DNA from: Marixanthomonas sp002364245
GTDB lineage: Bacteria; Bacteroidota; Bacteroidia; Flavobacteriales; Flavobacteriaceae
Assembly (NCBI GenBank): GCA_963973455.1
Contig: CAXAZF010000012.1
Coordinates: 1-63,022 of the forward strand
Direction: 5' to 3'
Length of the DNA stretch: 63,022 bases
How positions within the stretch are numbered: position 1 is the first letter of the stretch; the number at the start of each line of letters is the position of its first letter. The notes beneath the pieces were generated by a model. The model was given only the letters and a program-made list of their open reading frames with translations, ran no database searches and was not told the origin of the DNA. Positions 36,026 through 44,540 of this stretch are shown here, one piece after another. Made by a program: the position numbers and the translations under genes.

Positions 36026-36562
36026 ATGAAAAACATATTACTACTTCTTTTTATATCATTTATAACGACATCGGTCACTGCCCAAAAAATTAATTGGATG
36101 ACCATGAATGAGGCTTTAGCTGCTCAAGAAAAGGAGCCAAAAAAAATCTTTATGGACGTCTATACCAAATGGTGTGGACCTTGTAAAATGTTAGATAGAA
36201 ACACCTTTAGTGATAAAAAAGTAATCGAATTTGTCAATAAAAACTATTACGCTGTAAAGTTTAACGCAGAAGGAACTGAAGAGATTACCTTTGAAGATTT
36301 TACTTATACCAATCCTAATTATCAAGAAGGAAGAAAAGGCCGAAATGCCACTCATTTTTTTGCCGATGCACTAAAACTTAGAGGTTATCCTAGTTTGGTG
36401 TTTTTTCAAGAAAACGGAAAATTGATACAAGCAATTCCAGGCTACAAAACACCCCAACAATTAGAGATTTACCTTAAAATGATAGCAAGCGACGATTATA
36501 AAAAACTAACAACTGCCCAAGCTTGGCAGGAATATCAAAAGAACTTTGAAGGCACTTTTTAA
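36026..36562 (+). CDS. Exported thioredoxin-fold protein
   Basis: 178 residues from the ATG at 36026; the upstream in-frame start lies in the terminator and is rejected. It has a signal peptide (MKNILLLLFISFITTSVTAQ), then a thioredoxin-like domain with the active-site WCGPCKM (C50, C53) and the cis-proline segment RGYPSLVFF. It is therefore probably a periplasmic thiol-disulfide protein of the DUF255/thioredoxin_7 type. It lies downstream of a terminator, so it is separately transcribed. Confidence 0.88.
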   Translation: MKNILLLLFISFITTSVTAQKINWMTMNEALAAQEKEPKKIFMDVYTKWCGPCKMLDRNTFSDKKVIEFVNKNYYAVKFNAEGTEEITFEDFTYTNPNYQEGRKGRNATHFFADALKLRGYPSLVFFQENGKLIQAIPGYKTPQQLEIYLKMIASDDYKKLTTAQAWQEYQKNFEGTF

Positions 36563-36589
36563 GAGTAGGGTTTTTAGTTAAGTGTTTCA

Positions 36590-38626
36590 CTACTCTAGAA
36601 TGAAGGCTCCCTTGGTACCAGTATGGTAAAAGGGGAGCTTTTTCTTTTCACACGTATTACGCCAACGATTTACATATGTTTTATAGTTATTGCCATCAGC
36701 AATAATCTGTTTGGGTTTTAAGCTATCAATCAACCGTTCTAAATTAATTTTTGGACTTTGGGTGAGCAGTACAATATCAAATTTTATACTTTTTGGGTAC
36801 ACAGCTAAACTATCCAAAACCAATATGTTCAATTTGTTATATAAAAATACCTTCGGAACTGTTTTTTCTGAAAAACCTTCAATTTGATTGGCAGTTCTAT
36901 AGCCTTTAATTGGAAATACATTCTTTACAGTTTCTGAAAGGGTATCAGGTTTTAAAAGTAGTAAGTCATTTCCATTTTTTATTCCAATAAGGGTGTTCCT
37001 GCTTTTTTGAAATACAATTAGTTCGTTTCCTGAAGCTTCCCGTTTATCCCAAATAAATACGCCTATCAGCAGACAAATGCTCAATAAACAAACCATTAAG
37101 CGATGATAGGAATACTGTTTCCAAAGTAAAATAGTCGTTACGATACACAAATAAGCGACTAACACTTTTTCTTCGGAAAAATGAATGTCCTGAAATAAAA
37201 AGGCGTCTTGCTTGGCAACCCAGCTTATAAAATTGTTTAGCGATAAAACTATTTGGTTATAAATTTCAGACAACCAATCAGGAAGCATGTTGATTGAAAC
37301 CAATAACACAATCAATAGCCCAAATCCCAATAAAATCCCTAAAAACGGAAGCACTACAATATTTGTCAATAAAAACAATCCAGGAAATTGATGGAAATAA
37401 AATAAACTCAGCGGTAAAACCCCAATTTGTGCAGCAACCGATACGGTTAGTATAGCCCAAACTTTCCGCACAAACCAATTTTTGGGGTACCAATATCCAA
37501 ATAACTTTGGTTGTATTAATAATATGAAGAATACTGCTAGATAACTTAATTGAAACCCAACATGAAACAACCACAACGGATTAATAATAAGTAAAAATAA
37601 ATACGATATAAACAGTGTGTTTGTGCTATTTGTCGGGCGCTTTAACTGTTCAGCAAATAAGAACAGCGAAAACATCGTAGCAGCTCTGACCACCGAAGGC
37701 GACAATCCCGCCAATAACGCAAACCCGAACAAACAACCAATAATTAAAATTGCTTTTATTTTTTTTCCATGGCGTATTTTTCCCAGAGGAAAGAACAACC
37801 ATTTCAGAATAAAAAATAGAATACCAACATGCAATCCAGAAACAGCCAAAATATGCACAGCTCCAGCAGCAGCATATTCGGCGTACAGCTGTTTTTCAAT
37901 ATCGCGGCGTTGCCCTAAAACCAGAGCTTGGATAATGGATCGTTCATTATCGGTAATGTTACTTTTTTTAAGCTTTTCAATAAGATGGCTGCGAATAGCT
38001 TCAGCAGTTCCACGAATAGTTTTACTACCTCTTTCAAAAGCTAAAATAGCACGAGTTTCGGTTCTAATTTGATAATAAACCCCAAGCTTTTTCATATAAG
38101 CTGAATAATCAAATTGATACGGATTAAGCGGTTTTGGAATAGTAATCACTTTGTCAGAAATCAGTAAAACACCATCAATTGTGTATTCTTTTAAAATTGA
38201 ATCTTTTTGAATGTTCAACAAGATTTTACCACTTGCTTTTGTTTTATTAACAGCGATGCATTCAGCTATATATTTATTGTTATAACGATCTGGTTTTAAA
38301 ACTTCAGTAATCTTTAAAGAAAGTAAAGATGTTTCAGAAGTATCATTTTCTAAAAGGATATGCGAATAATGCTCGTCTTGAAATTTAGGAAGCTGTAATT
38401 GATAACTAGCGAAACCGATTCCGAAGAAAATTAAATAGGTTATAAGTCCAAAATAGATTGATTTTTGAAGCCGTTTCCTTTCAATAAACCAAACAATAAA
38501 AAGTAAAATAAAACTGAAAAGAACAAAAGGAAATGTAAAAGTATCGGTGGGGAATAAATACGCTGAAAGTATCCCTAATGTTAGGGATATAGAAAATTTG
38601 ACAATAGCAAAATTGATAAATCTCAT
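36590..38626 (-). CDS. comEC: ComEC/Rec2-family DNA-uptake channel
   Basis: 678 residues with many membrane helices: an N-terminal DUF4131-like region (about 1-180), then the competence domain (about 225-500) with ERSIIQALVLGQRRDI and AVSGLHVGILFFILKWLF. The C-terminal part (about 540-678) corresponds in place to the metallo-beta-lactamase domain of Gram-positive ComEC but lacks the HxHxDH zinc motif, so it is a degenerate version, as often seen in Bacteroidota. ComEC carries single-stranded DNA across the inner membrane in transformation. Confidence 0.9.
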   Translation of the reverse strand: MRFINFAIVKFSISLTLGILSAYLFPTDTFTFPFVLFSFILLFIVWFIERKRLQKSIYFGLITYLIFFGIGFASYQLQLPKFQDEHYSHILLENDTSETSLLSLKITEVLKPDRYNNKYIAECIAVNKTKASGKILLNIQKDSILKEYTIDGVLLISDKVITIPKPLNPYQFDYSAYMKKLGVYYQIRTETRAILAFERGSKTIRGTAEAIRSHLIEKLKKSNITDNERSIIQALVLGQRRDIEKQLYAEYAAAGAVHILAVSGLHVGILFFILKWLFFPLGKIRHGKKIKAILIIGCLFGFALLAGLSPSVVRAATMFSLFLFAEQLKRPTNSTNTLFISYLFLLIINPLWLFHVGFQLSYLAVFFILLIQPKLFGYWYPKNWFVRKVWAILTVSVAAQIGVLPLSLFYFHQFPGLFLLTNIVVLPFLGILLGFGLLIVLLVSINMLPDWLSEIYNQIVLSLNNFISWVAKQDAFLFQDIHFSEEKVLVAYLCIVTTILLWKQYSYHRLMVCLLSICLLIGVFIWDKREASGNELIVFQKSRNTLIGIKNGNDLLLLKPDTLSETVKNVFPIKGYRTANQIEGFSEKTVPKVFLYNKLNILVLDSLAVYPKSIKFDIVLLTQSPKINLERLIDSLKPKQIIADGNNYKTYVNRWRNTCEKKKLPFYHTGTKGAFILE

Positions 38627-38677
38627 CTTCGATAGTATAAATACATCGAGCTAAATACTGGGGAGATTTATTGTTAC

Positions 38678-38708
38678 GAAAGATAGCATACTAAAATGAT
38701 TTTAACAA
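38678..38708 (-). promoter_or_regulatory. Promoter of comEC
   Basis: On the minus strand, TTG (38706-38708), a 20-bp spacer, and TATCTTTC (38678-38685) form a Bacteroidota-type promoter about 50 bases before the comEC start. The -7 box plus flanking sequence (TATCTTTCGTAAC) also occurs before the AhpD-like gene at 17282-17294. Confidence 0.6.
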
Positions 38709-38767
38709 ATTATTGCAATATGCTGATTATTAGATGTTAATTTACAAAACACTTAACATGTTTGTGC

Positions 38768-38798
38768 TTGTAATTTCAACTAACAATCGTTAGTTTTG
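38768..38798 (+). promoter_or_regulatory. Promoter and palindromic operator of the paa operon
   Basis: TTG (38768-38770), 20-bp spacer, TAGTTTTG (38791-38798): a full Bacteroidota promoter. Lying in the spacer and overlapping the -7 box is the palindrome AACTAAC-AATC-GTTAGTT (38778-38795). Its core CTAACAATCGTTAG matches, with one mismatch, the site I recall for the TetR-type repressor PaaR of Thermus (CNAACGNNCGTTNG). A repressor bound here would block RNA polymerase. No TetR gene is in the window. Confidence 0.75.
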
Positions 38799-38822
38799 TG
38801 TAATAAATACGACAAAGAAACT

Positions 38823-39896
38823 GTGGCAAAATTTCACAAATTACAAGTAAAAGACGTTTATAAAGAAACAGACGATTGTTCTGTCATCACATTTGACGTG
38901 CCTGAAGAACTATCAGAAGAGTTCAACTTTCGTCAAGGACAACACCTAACCTTAAAAGCTGACATTGATGGCGAAGATACGCGTCGATCATATAGCTTAT
39001 GTTCTAGTCCGGTGGATAAACAATGGAAAGTGGCCGTAAAACAGATTTACGGCGGTAAATTTTCAACCTATGTTAATGAACAATTAGCGGCTGGTGACAC
39101 TATTGAAGTGATGGAGCCTAGCGGAATGTTTGGTGTAAATGCTGAGCCAGAAAAAGAGAAAAACTACCTCTTTTTTGCTGCGGGAAGTGGTATTACACCT
39201 GTGTTGTCAATGATTAAAACACATTTAGCTTTAGAGCCTAATGCTACTTGTAAGTTGTTTTATGTGAATAAAACTGCAAAATCCATTATCTTTAAGGAAG
39301 AGTTAGAACAGCTTCGTAATCAGTATTTTGGAAGGCTAGAGATCTATTATTTCCTTACAAAAGAAAGACGCGATATCGAGTTGTTGAACGGACGCTTTGA
39401 CGATGAAAAGATGAAGGTGTTAACCAATACTTTTATTGATATTCCAGATACAAGCGAAGTCTTTTTGTGCGGTCCAGAACAAATGGTGCAATACGTAAGC
39501 AATTATTTAGTGGAAGCCGGATTGCCAAAAAACTTAATTCATTTTGAATTATTCGTTACAGGTCTTTCCGAAGAAGATAAAAAACGTGCAGAGCGACTCG
39601 CAAAACAAAACGTTGAAGGAGTAGAAGTAACCATTGTAGATGGAGGAAAAGAGTTTGAATTTGTAATGACAAAAGACTTCGATAACATCCTCGATGCAGC
39701 TCTAAACAATGGAGCCGATTTACCCTTCGCTTGTAAAGGAGGAGTTTGCAGTACTTGTAAATGCAAGATATTGGAAGGCGAAGTAGAAATGAAGATAAAT
39801 TATGCTTTAGAAGACCATGAAGTTGCGCAGGACTTTGTATTAAGTTGTCAAGCAGTGCCAACATCTTCAAAAGTAAAAGTAGATTTTGATGTTTAA
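38823..39896 (+). CDS. paaE: Phenylacetyl-CoA epoxidase reductase PaaE
   Basis: 357 residues from a GTG at 38823 (VAKFHKLQVKDVY), which matches the family N terminus; a TTG 27 bases upstream lies in the promoter's -7 box and is rejected. An FAD domain (RRSYSLCSSP, about 61-70), an NAD domain (FFAAGSGITPVLSM) and a C-terminal plant-type [2Fe-2S] ferredoxin domain (CKGGVCSTCKC plus a later SCQ cysteine) are in order. It passes electrons from NAD(P)H to the PaaABC(D) epoxidase. It is the first gene of the operon, ahead of paaA, an order typical of Bacteroidota paa clusters. Confidence 0.94.
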   Translation: MAKFHKLQVKDVYKETDDCSVITFDVPEELSEEFNFRQGQHLTLKADIDGEDTRRSYSLCSSPVDKQWKVAVKQIYGGKFSTYVNEQLAAGDTIEVMEPSGMFGVNAEPEKEKNYLFFAAGSGITPVLSMIKTHLALEPNATCKLFYVNKTAKSIIFKEELEQLRNQYFGRLEIYYFLTKERRDIELLNGRFDDEKMKVLTNTFIDIPDTSEVFLCGPEQMVQYVSNYLVEAGLPKNLIHFELFVTGLSEEDKKRAERLAKQNVEGVEVTIVDGGKEFEFVMTKDFDNILDAALNNGADLPFACKGGVCSTCKCKILEGEVEMKINYALEDHEVAQDFVLSCQAVPTSSKVKVDFDV

Positions 39897-39937
39897 TAGC
39901 TTATAGCAATATGCTTTCAGCTTAAAACAAGATAATT

Positions 39938-40894
39938 ATGAGTGAACAAGAAGTAAAAAATTTAGAAGAAATTTTTGAAGCACGCATTGCGCGTGATGAG
40001 AAAATAGAGCCGAAAGATTGGATGCCGGAGAAGTATAGAAAAACCCATATACGCCAAATTTCGCAGCATGCACATTCCGAAATTATCGGGATGCTACCTG
40101 AAGGAAATTGGATTACCAGAGCACCTTCATTACGTAGAAAAGCAGCTTTGTTGGCGAAAGTTCAAGATGAAGCGGGACACGGCTTGTATTTATATTCTGC
40201 CTGTGAAACCTTAGGGATTTCTCGAGAAGAAATGTACGAGCAATTACATTCTGGGAAAGCAAAATATTCATCTATTTTCAATTACCCAACAGTAACGTGG
40301 GCCGATATGGGTGCTATTGGTTGGTTAGTAGATGGAGCAGCAATTATTAACCAAGTGCCGTTGTGTAATACATCATTTGGTCCCTATGCCCGTGCGATGG
40401 TGCGCGTATGTAAGGAAGAAAGTTTTCACCAGCGTCAAGGATATGAGATTATGCTAACGTTGTGTAATGGAACTGATGAACAAAAAGAAATGGCGCAAGA
40501 TGCGTTAAATCGTTGGTGGTGGCCAAGCTTAATGATGTTAGGACCTACCGATGCTGAGTCTGTTCATACGGAGCAATCCATGAAATGGAAGTTAAAACGT
40601 AAATCGAACGACGAATTGCGTCAACAATTTATAGATCAAACCGTACCACAGGCTGATATTTTAGGGCTAACCATTCCAGATCCAGATATGAAGTTTAATG
40701 AAGAAACCGGTCATTACGATTTTGGCGAGATCGATTGGGATGAGTTCTGGCAAGTAGTAAAAGGTCACGGACCTTGTAATAAAGAACGTATGAAAGCAAG
40801 AGTAGATGCTTGGGAAAATGGCGAGTGGGTTCGCGACGCAGCGATGGCACACGCCGAAAAGAAAGCAAATAAAAAGGTTGCAAAAGCAAGTTAA
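39938..40894 (+). CDS. paaA: Phenylacetyl-CoA epoxidase catalytic subunit PaaA
   Basis: 318 residues. This is the di-iron catalytic subunit of the ring 1,2-epoxidase. The ferritin-like ligand motifs are visible as KVQDEAGHGLYLYSACETLG (E-x2-H type, about 72-91) and KEESFHQRQGYEIM (about 159-172). Length and N-terminal layout are as in other PaaA proteins. It is one base ahead of paaB. Confidence 0.97.
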   Translation: MSEQEVKNLEEIFEARIARDEKIEPKDWMPEKYRKTHIRQISQHAHSEIIGMLPEGNWITRAPSLRRKAALLAKVQDEAGHGLYLYSACETLGISREEMYEQLHSGKAKYSSIFNYPTVTWADMGAIGWLVDGAAIINQVPLCNTSFGPYARAMVRVCKEESFHQRQGYEIMLTLCNGTDEQKEMAQDALNRWWWPSLMMLGPTDAESVHTEQSMKWKLKRKSNDELRQQFIDQTVPQADILGLTIPDPDMKFNEETGHYDFGEIDWDEFWQVVKGHGPCNKERMKARVDAWENGEWVRDAAMAHAEKKANKKVAKAS

Positions 40895-40895
40895 T

Positions 40896-41189
40896 ATGGG
40901 AGATACTAAAAAAAATTGGCCCCTTTGGGAAATATTCGTTCGAAGTAAAAATGGTCTAGAACACCGTCACTTTGGGAGTTTACACGCAGCAGATGCTGAA
41001 ATGGCACTTGAAAATGCACGTGATGTCTACACAAGACGTAACGAAGGCGTAAGCATTTGGGTGGTAGAAAGTAAAAATGTTACAGCTTCTAATCCACAAG
41101 ATAATGGGGAGATGTTCGAGCCTGCTCAAGACAAGGTATACCGTCACCCTACTTTTTACGATTTACCAGATGATGTGAAGCATATGTAA
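40896..41189 (+). CDS. paaB: Phenylacetyl-CoA epoxidase subunit PaaB
   Basis: 97 residues from the ATG at 40896, one base after the paaA stop; a longer in-frame start inside paaA is rejected. Family motifs are WPLWEIFVRSKNGLEHRHFGSLHA, ALENARDVYTRRNEG and SIWVV. PaaB bridges the PaaAC heterodimers in the epoxidase complex. Length is standard. Confidence 0.97.
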   Translation: MGDTKKNWPLWEIFVRSKNGLEHRHFGSLHAADAEMALENARDVYTRRNEGVSIWVVESKNVTASNPQDNGEMFEPAQDKVYRHPTFYDLPDDVKHM

Positions 41190-41245
41190 GTAATTAATTC
41201 AAAATCTAGTAAATGCAATATTAGATTTGATTTCAGAAAAAAATT

Positions 41246-41998
41246 ATGAAGAAAGATTTATACAATTACATATTAGGCATAGCCGATAATTCGTTAATCC
41301 TTGCACAGCGATTAGGAGAATTGTGTGGTCACGGGCCAAGTTTAGAAACAGACATTGCCATAACAAATATCTCGTTAGATTTATTAGGGCAAACCCGAAG
41401 TTACTATCAATATGCTGCAAAACTTGCTGGTGAAGACAAAACCGAAGACGATATTGCTTTCTTACGCATAGAAAGGGATTATAAAAATGTGTTGTTGGTA
41501 GAACAACCTAACACACATTTTGGGCATGTAATGGCACGTCAATTTTTATTCGATGTGTATCACTTAATGCTTATGGAGCAACTTCAAAACAGCAAAGATG
41601 AAACTTTAGTAGCGATTGCAAAAAAGGGAATTAAAGAAGTAAGCTACCACAAACGATTTTCTTCAGACTGGGTGAAGCGTTTAGGCGACGGAACCGAGGA
41701 AAGTAAAGAAAAAATGCAAGAGGCAATCAATGCGATGTGGCGTTTTACAGATGAATTGTTTGATGTAATGGAAGCTGATAAAGCTATGATAGAGGAAGGA
41801 ATTGCAGTAGATGTTTCAAAAATGAAAGAAACGTATTATGAAAAAGTTTCAGAAATTTTAGAAGAAGCAACCCTTGAAGTTCCAGAACGGAAGTATTTCA
41901 CTCGTGGAGGGAAAAAAGGCGTGCATACAGAACATATGGGGTATTTATTAGCCGATTTGCAGTACATGCAACGAACCTATCCAAATATGACTTGGTAA
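41246..41998 (+). CDS. paaC: Phenylacetyl-CoA epoxidase subunit PaaC
   Basis: 250 residues of the ferritin-like structural partner of PaaA. Recognised segments are IADNSLILAQRLGELCGHGP (about 12-31), NISLDLLGQTRSYYQYAA, and the C-terminal GKKGVHTEHMGYLLADLQYMQRTYP. PaaC lacks the full iron site, as usual. It starts 56 bases after paaB and stops one base before paaD. Confidence 0.96.
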   Translation: MKKDLYNYILGIADNSLILAQRLGELCGHGPSLETDIAITNISLDLLGQTRSYYQYAAKLAGEDKTEDDIAFLRIERDYKNVLLVEQPNTHFGHVMARQFLFDVYHLMLMEQLQNSKDETLVAIAKKGIKEVSYHKRFSSDWVKRLGDGTEESKEKMQEAINAMWRFTDELFDVMEADKAMIEEGIAVDVSKMKETYYEKVSEILEEATLEVPERKYFTRGGKKGVHTEHMGYLLADLQYMQRTYPNMTW

Positions 41999-41999
41999 A

Positions 42000-42503
42000 A
42001 TGACTGAAACACTTGAAGCAAATATTGACACACATTTAATTCCGGTTCTGAAAACTGTCTCAGATCCTGAAATTCCTGTACTTACAGTATTAGACTTAGG
42101 TGTTATTCGTGAAGCAACCGAGAAAGATGGCGTAGTAACCATTAAACTAACACCTACCTATTCTGGGTGTCCCGCAATGGATGTGATTGGAGATGATCTT
42201 AAAACTGCTTTTTCTGAAATAGGAAAAGAAGCCAAGATAGAATTAACCCTTTCCCCAGCATGGACTACCGATTGGATTTCTGAAGAAGGTCTCCAAAAAA
42301 TGGAAGAATATGGAATCGCACGCCCGATGTCTGAATCTGCAGATAAAGATGTGTTACTAGGAGAAAAAAAGTTAGTTAAATGCACCAATTGCGGAAGCAC
42401 TAATACACATTTGGTTAGTCAGTTTGGTTCTACAGCTTGCAAAGCACTATTTAAATGCGATGATTGCCAAGAGCCATTTGATTATTTCAAATGTTTAAAA
42501 TAA
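42000..42503 (+). CDS. paaD: Phenylacetyl-CoA epoxidase assembly protein PaaD
   Basis: 167 residues. An N-terminal MIP18/DUF59 iron-sulfur-assembly domain (VSDPEIPVLTVLDLGVIRE, and TYSGCPAMDVI with its reactive Cys) precedes a C-terminal zinc ribbon (KCTNCGSTNT and KCDDCQEPFDYFKC) characteristic of PaaD. It is needed for making active epoxidase rather than for catalysis. It starts one base after paaC. The 84-base gap that follows contains a GC-rich hairpin. Confidence 0.95.
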   Translation: MTETLEANIDTHLIPVLKTVSDPEIPVLTVLDLGVIREATEKDGVVTIKLTPTYSGCPAMDVIGDDLKTAFSEIGKEAKIELTLSPAWTTDWISEEGLQKMEEYGIARPMSESADKDVLLGEKKLVKCTNCGSTNTHLVSQFGSTACKALFKCDDCQEPFDYFKCLK

Positions 42504-42510
42504 ACAGAAT

Positions 42511-42540
42511 TCCCCCTTTGAAGGGGGTTAGGGGGATGTT
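42511..42540. repeat. GC-rich palindromic repeat in paaD-paaG gap
   Basis: CCCCCTT-TG-AAGGGGG (42512-42527), a perfect 7-bp stem with a 2-base loop, followed by TTAGGGGGATG. The C/G-rich block is out of character with the AT-rich surroundings and looks like a dispersed REP-like element. It has no T run, so it is not an obvious terminator. It may act as an mRNA-stability or processing structure inside the operon. Confidence 0.6.
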
Positions 42541-42587
42541 TTCCTGATAAAAATTAAATTAAAAAAGATTAAAACAAAGGAGTTACA

Positions 42588-43370
42588 ATGAGTAAAAGCA
42601 TAACCACCCACATAGAAAACAAAGTAGCAACCATCACCTTAAACCGTCCCGAAAAGTTTAACAGCTTTAATCGTGAGATGGCTTTTTTATTGCAAGACGA
42701 ATTAGATGCTTGCGAAAAGAACGCAGACGTTAGAGCCATTATTTTGGTGGGAAACGGCAAAGCATTTTGTGCCGGACAAGATTTAAAAGAAGTGACTTCC
42801 CCAGAACTGAATCCCGGTTTCAAAAAAATATTGGAAGAACATTACAACCCAATAATCAAGAGAATCCGAAGCATTGAAAAGCCTATCATAGCTGCCGTAA
42901 ATGGCGTAGCGGCTGGAGCGGGAGCCAATATTGCTCTGGCTTGTGATATCGTGGTAGCTTCAGAAGCGGCGAGTTTTATTCAAGCATTTAGTAAAATTGG
43001 ATTGATTCCCGACAGTGCTGGTACATTCTTTTTACCACGATTAATCGGGTTTCAGAAAGCTTCCGCATTAATGATGCTAGGGGATAAGGTTTCAGCAACC
43101 GATGCTGAAAAGTTAGGAATGGTCTATAAAGTAGTTTCTGCGGAAACTTTTATGGAAGAAGTAAACAACATTGCAAATAACTTGGCGAATATGCCCACGA
43201 AAGTACTAGGACTCACAAAGCGTTTGTTGAATGAGTCGATGTCTAACGATTTAGAAAGTCAGTTAGAAATGGAATCTAAACTACAAATTGAATCCGCTCA
43301 AAGTGAAGATTATGCCGAAGGGGTTGATGCTTTTGTAAACAAACGAAAGCCAAATTTTAAAGGAAAGTAA
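42588..43370 (+). CDS. paaG: Epoxyphenylacetyl-CoA isomerase PaaG
   Basis: 260-residue crotonase that converts the ring epoxide to oxepin-CoA. Oxyanion-hole segments are GKAFCAGQDLKEV (about 57-69) and AAVNGVAAGAGANIALACDI. The catalytic aspartate is in GLIPDSAGTF (D142), the residue expected for PaaG isomerases rather than the two glutamates of hydratases. It is 6 bases ahead of paaH. Confidence 0.92.
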   Translation: MSKSITTHIENKVATITLNRPEKFNSFNREMAFLLQDELDACEKNADVRAIILVGNGKAFCAGQDLKEVTSPELNPGFKKILEEHYNPIIKRIRSIEKPIIAAVNGVAAGAGANIALACDIVVASEAASFIQAFSKIGLIPDSAGTFFLPRLIGFQKASALMMLGDKVSATDAEKLGMVYKVVSAETFMEEVNNIANNLANMPTKVLGLTKRLLNESMSNDLESQLEMESKLQIESAQSEDYAEGVDAFVNKRKPNFKGK

Positions 43371-43376
43371 AGATAT

Positions 43377-44540
43377 ATGATTAAACATGTAGGGATAATA
43401 GGAAGTGGAACCATGGGAAGCGGCATTGCACAAGTAGCTGCAACAGCCGGTTGTTTGGTGAAGCTTTACGATACAAATACAGAAGCATTAGACAAGTCGA
43501 AAGCAGCTTTAGAGAAAATAATGGCTCGCTTGGTGGAAAAAGGCCGAATCGACGAAGCTGAAAAAACGCGCATTCAAGATAACATTTCGTATGTAGATTC
43601 TTTAAAAGAGTTGAGCGATTCAGAATTAACCATCGAAGCTATTGTTGAAAATCTAGATATTAAAAAGAAGGTCTTCCAAGAGTTGGAAAGCTACGTTTCT
43701 AAAAAAACAATTATCGCTTCAAACACTTCTTCTTTGTCAATCGCTTCTATTGCTTCGTCATTGAAAAAACCGAAGCGTTGTATCGGGATTCACTTTTTTA
43801 ATCCCGCACCGTTGATGAAGTTGGTTGAGGTGATTCCGGCGATACAAACCTCAGATAAAGTACTTCGGAAAACAACAATGAATATCCAAAACTGGGGAAA
43901 AACAGTTGCCGTAGCAAAAGACACCCCTGGCTTTATCGTCAACAGGGTAGCACGTCCATTTTATGGCGAATCGTTACGAATTTACGAAGAGGGAATCGCT
44001 GATTTTGCAACAATCGATTGGGCATTAAAATCAATAGGCGGATTTAGAATGGGGCCTTTTGAGTTGATGGATTTTATAGGAAACGATGTAAACTACGTTG
44101 TAACCGAAACTGTTTTTAAAGCCTTTTATTACGATCCGCGTTACAAGCCATCCTTCACGCAAAAACGTTTTTCTGAAGCAGGATACTTGGGTAGAAAATC
44201 TGGAAAAGGATATTATGATTATTCTGAAAAAGCAACGAAGCCAGAGCCTAATCAAGATGTGACATTAGCACAAAAGATTTTCGATCGTGTTTTAGTGATG
44301 TTAATCAACGAAGCCGCCGATGCGCTATTTTGGAATATCGCTTCAGCAGAAGATATCGATAATGCAATGACAAAAGGTGTTAATTACCCGAAAGGATTAC
44401 TAGCTTGGGCAGACGAGAAAGGAATCGATTGGTGTGTTGAAAAACTGGATGAACTGTATGATGAATATCGTGAAGACCGATACCGTTGTTCACCGTTGTT
44501 GAGGAGAATGAATGAACAAGGTGAAAAGTTTTTTAGTTGA
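43377..44540 (+). CDS. paaH: 3-hydroxyacyl-CoA dehydrogenase PaaH
   Basis: 387 residues. The NAD-binding motif GSGTMGSGIAQVAATAG opens the protein (about 9-25). The catalytic His lies in CIGIHFFNPAPLMKLVEVI (about 138-156), with the C-terminal GFIVNRVARPFYGESLRI and a second helical domain. In the paa pathway it oxidises 3-hydroxyadipyl-CoA to 3-oxoadipyl-CoA. It is longer than single-domain HBDH (about 285) because it carries the extra C-terminal domain, as PaaH often does. Its last codons lie within the left inverted repeat bounding the IVP gene. Confidence 0.92.
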   Translation: MIKHVGIIGSGTMGSGIAQVAATAGCLVKLYDTNTEALDKSKAALEKIMARLVEKGRIDEAEKTRIQDNISYVDSLKELSDSELTIEAIVENLDIKKKVFQELESYVSKKTIIASNTSSLSIASIASSLKKPKRCIGIHFFNPAPLMKLVEVIPAIQTSDKVLRKTTMNIQNWGKTVAVAKDTPGFIVNRVARPFYGESLRIYEEGIADFATIDWALKSIGGFRMGPFELMDFIGNDVNYVVTETVFKAFYYDPRYKPSFTQKRFSEAGYLGRKSGKGYYDYSEKATKPEPNQDVTLAQKIFDRVLVMLINEAADALFWNIASAEDIDNAMTKGVNYPKGLLAWADEKGIDWCVEKLDELYDEYREDRYRCSPLLRRMNEQGEKFFS

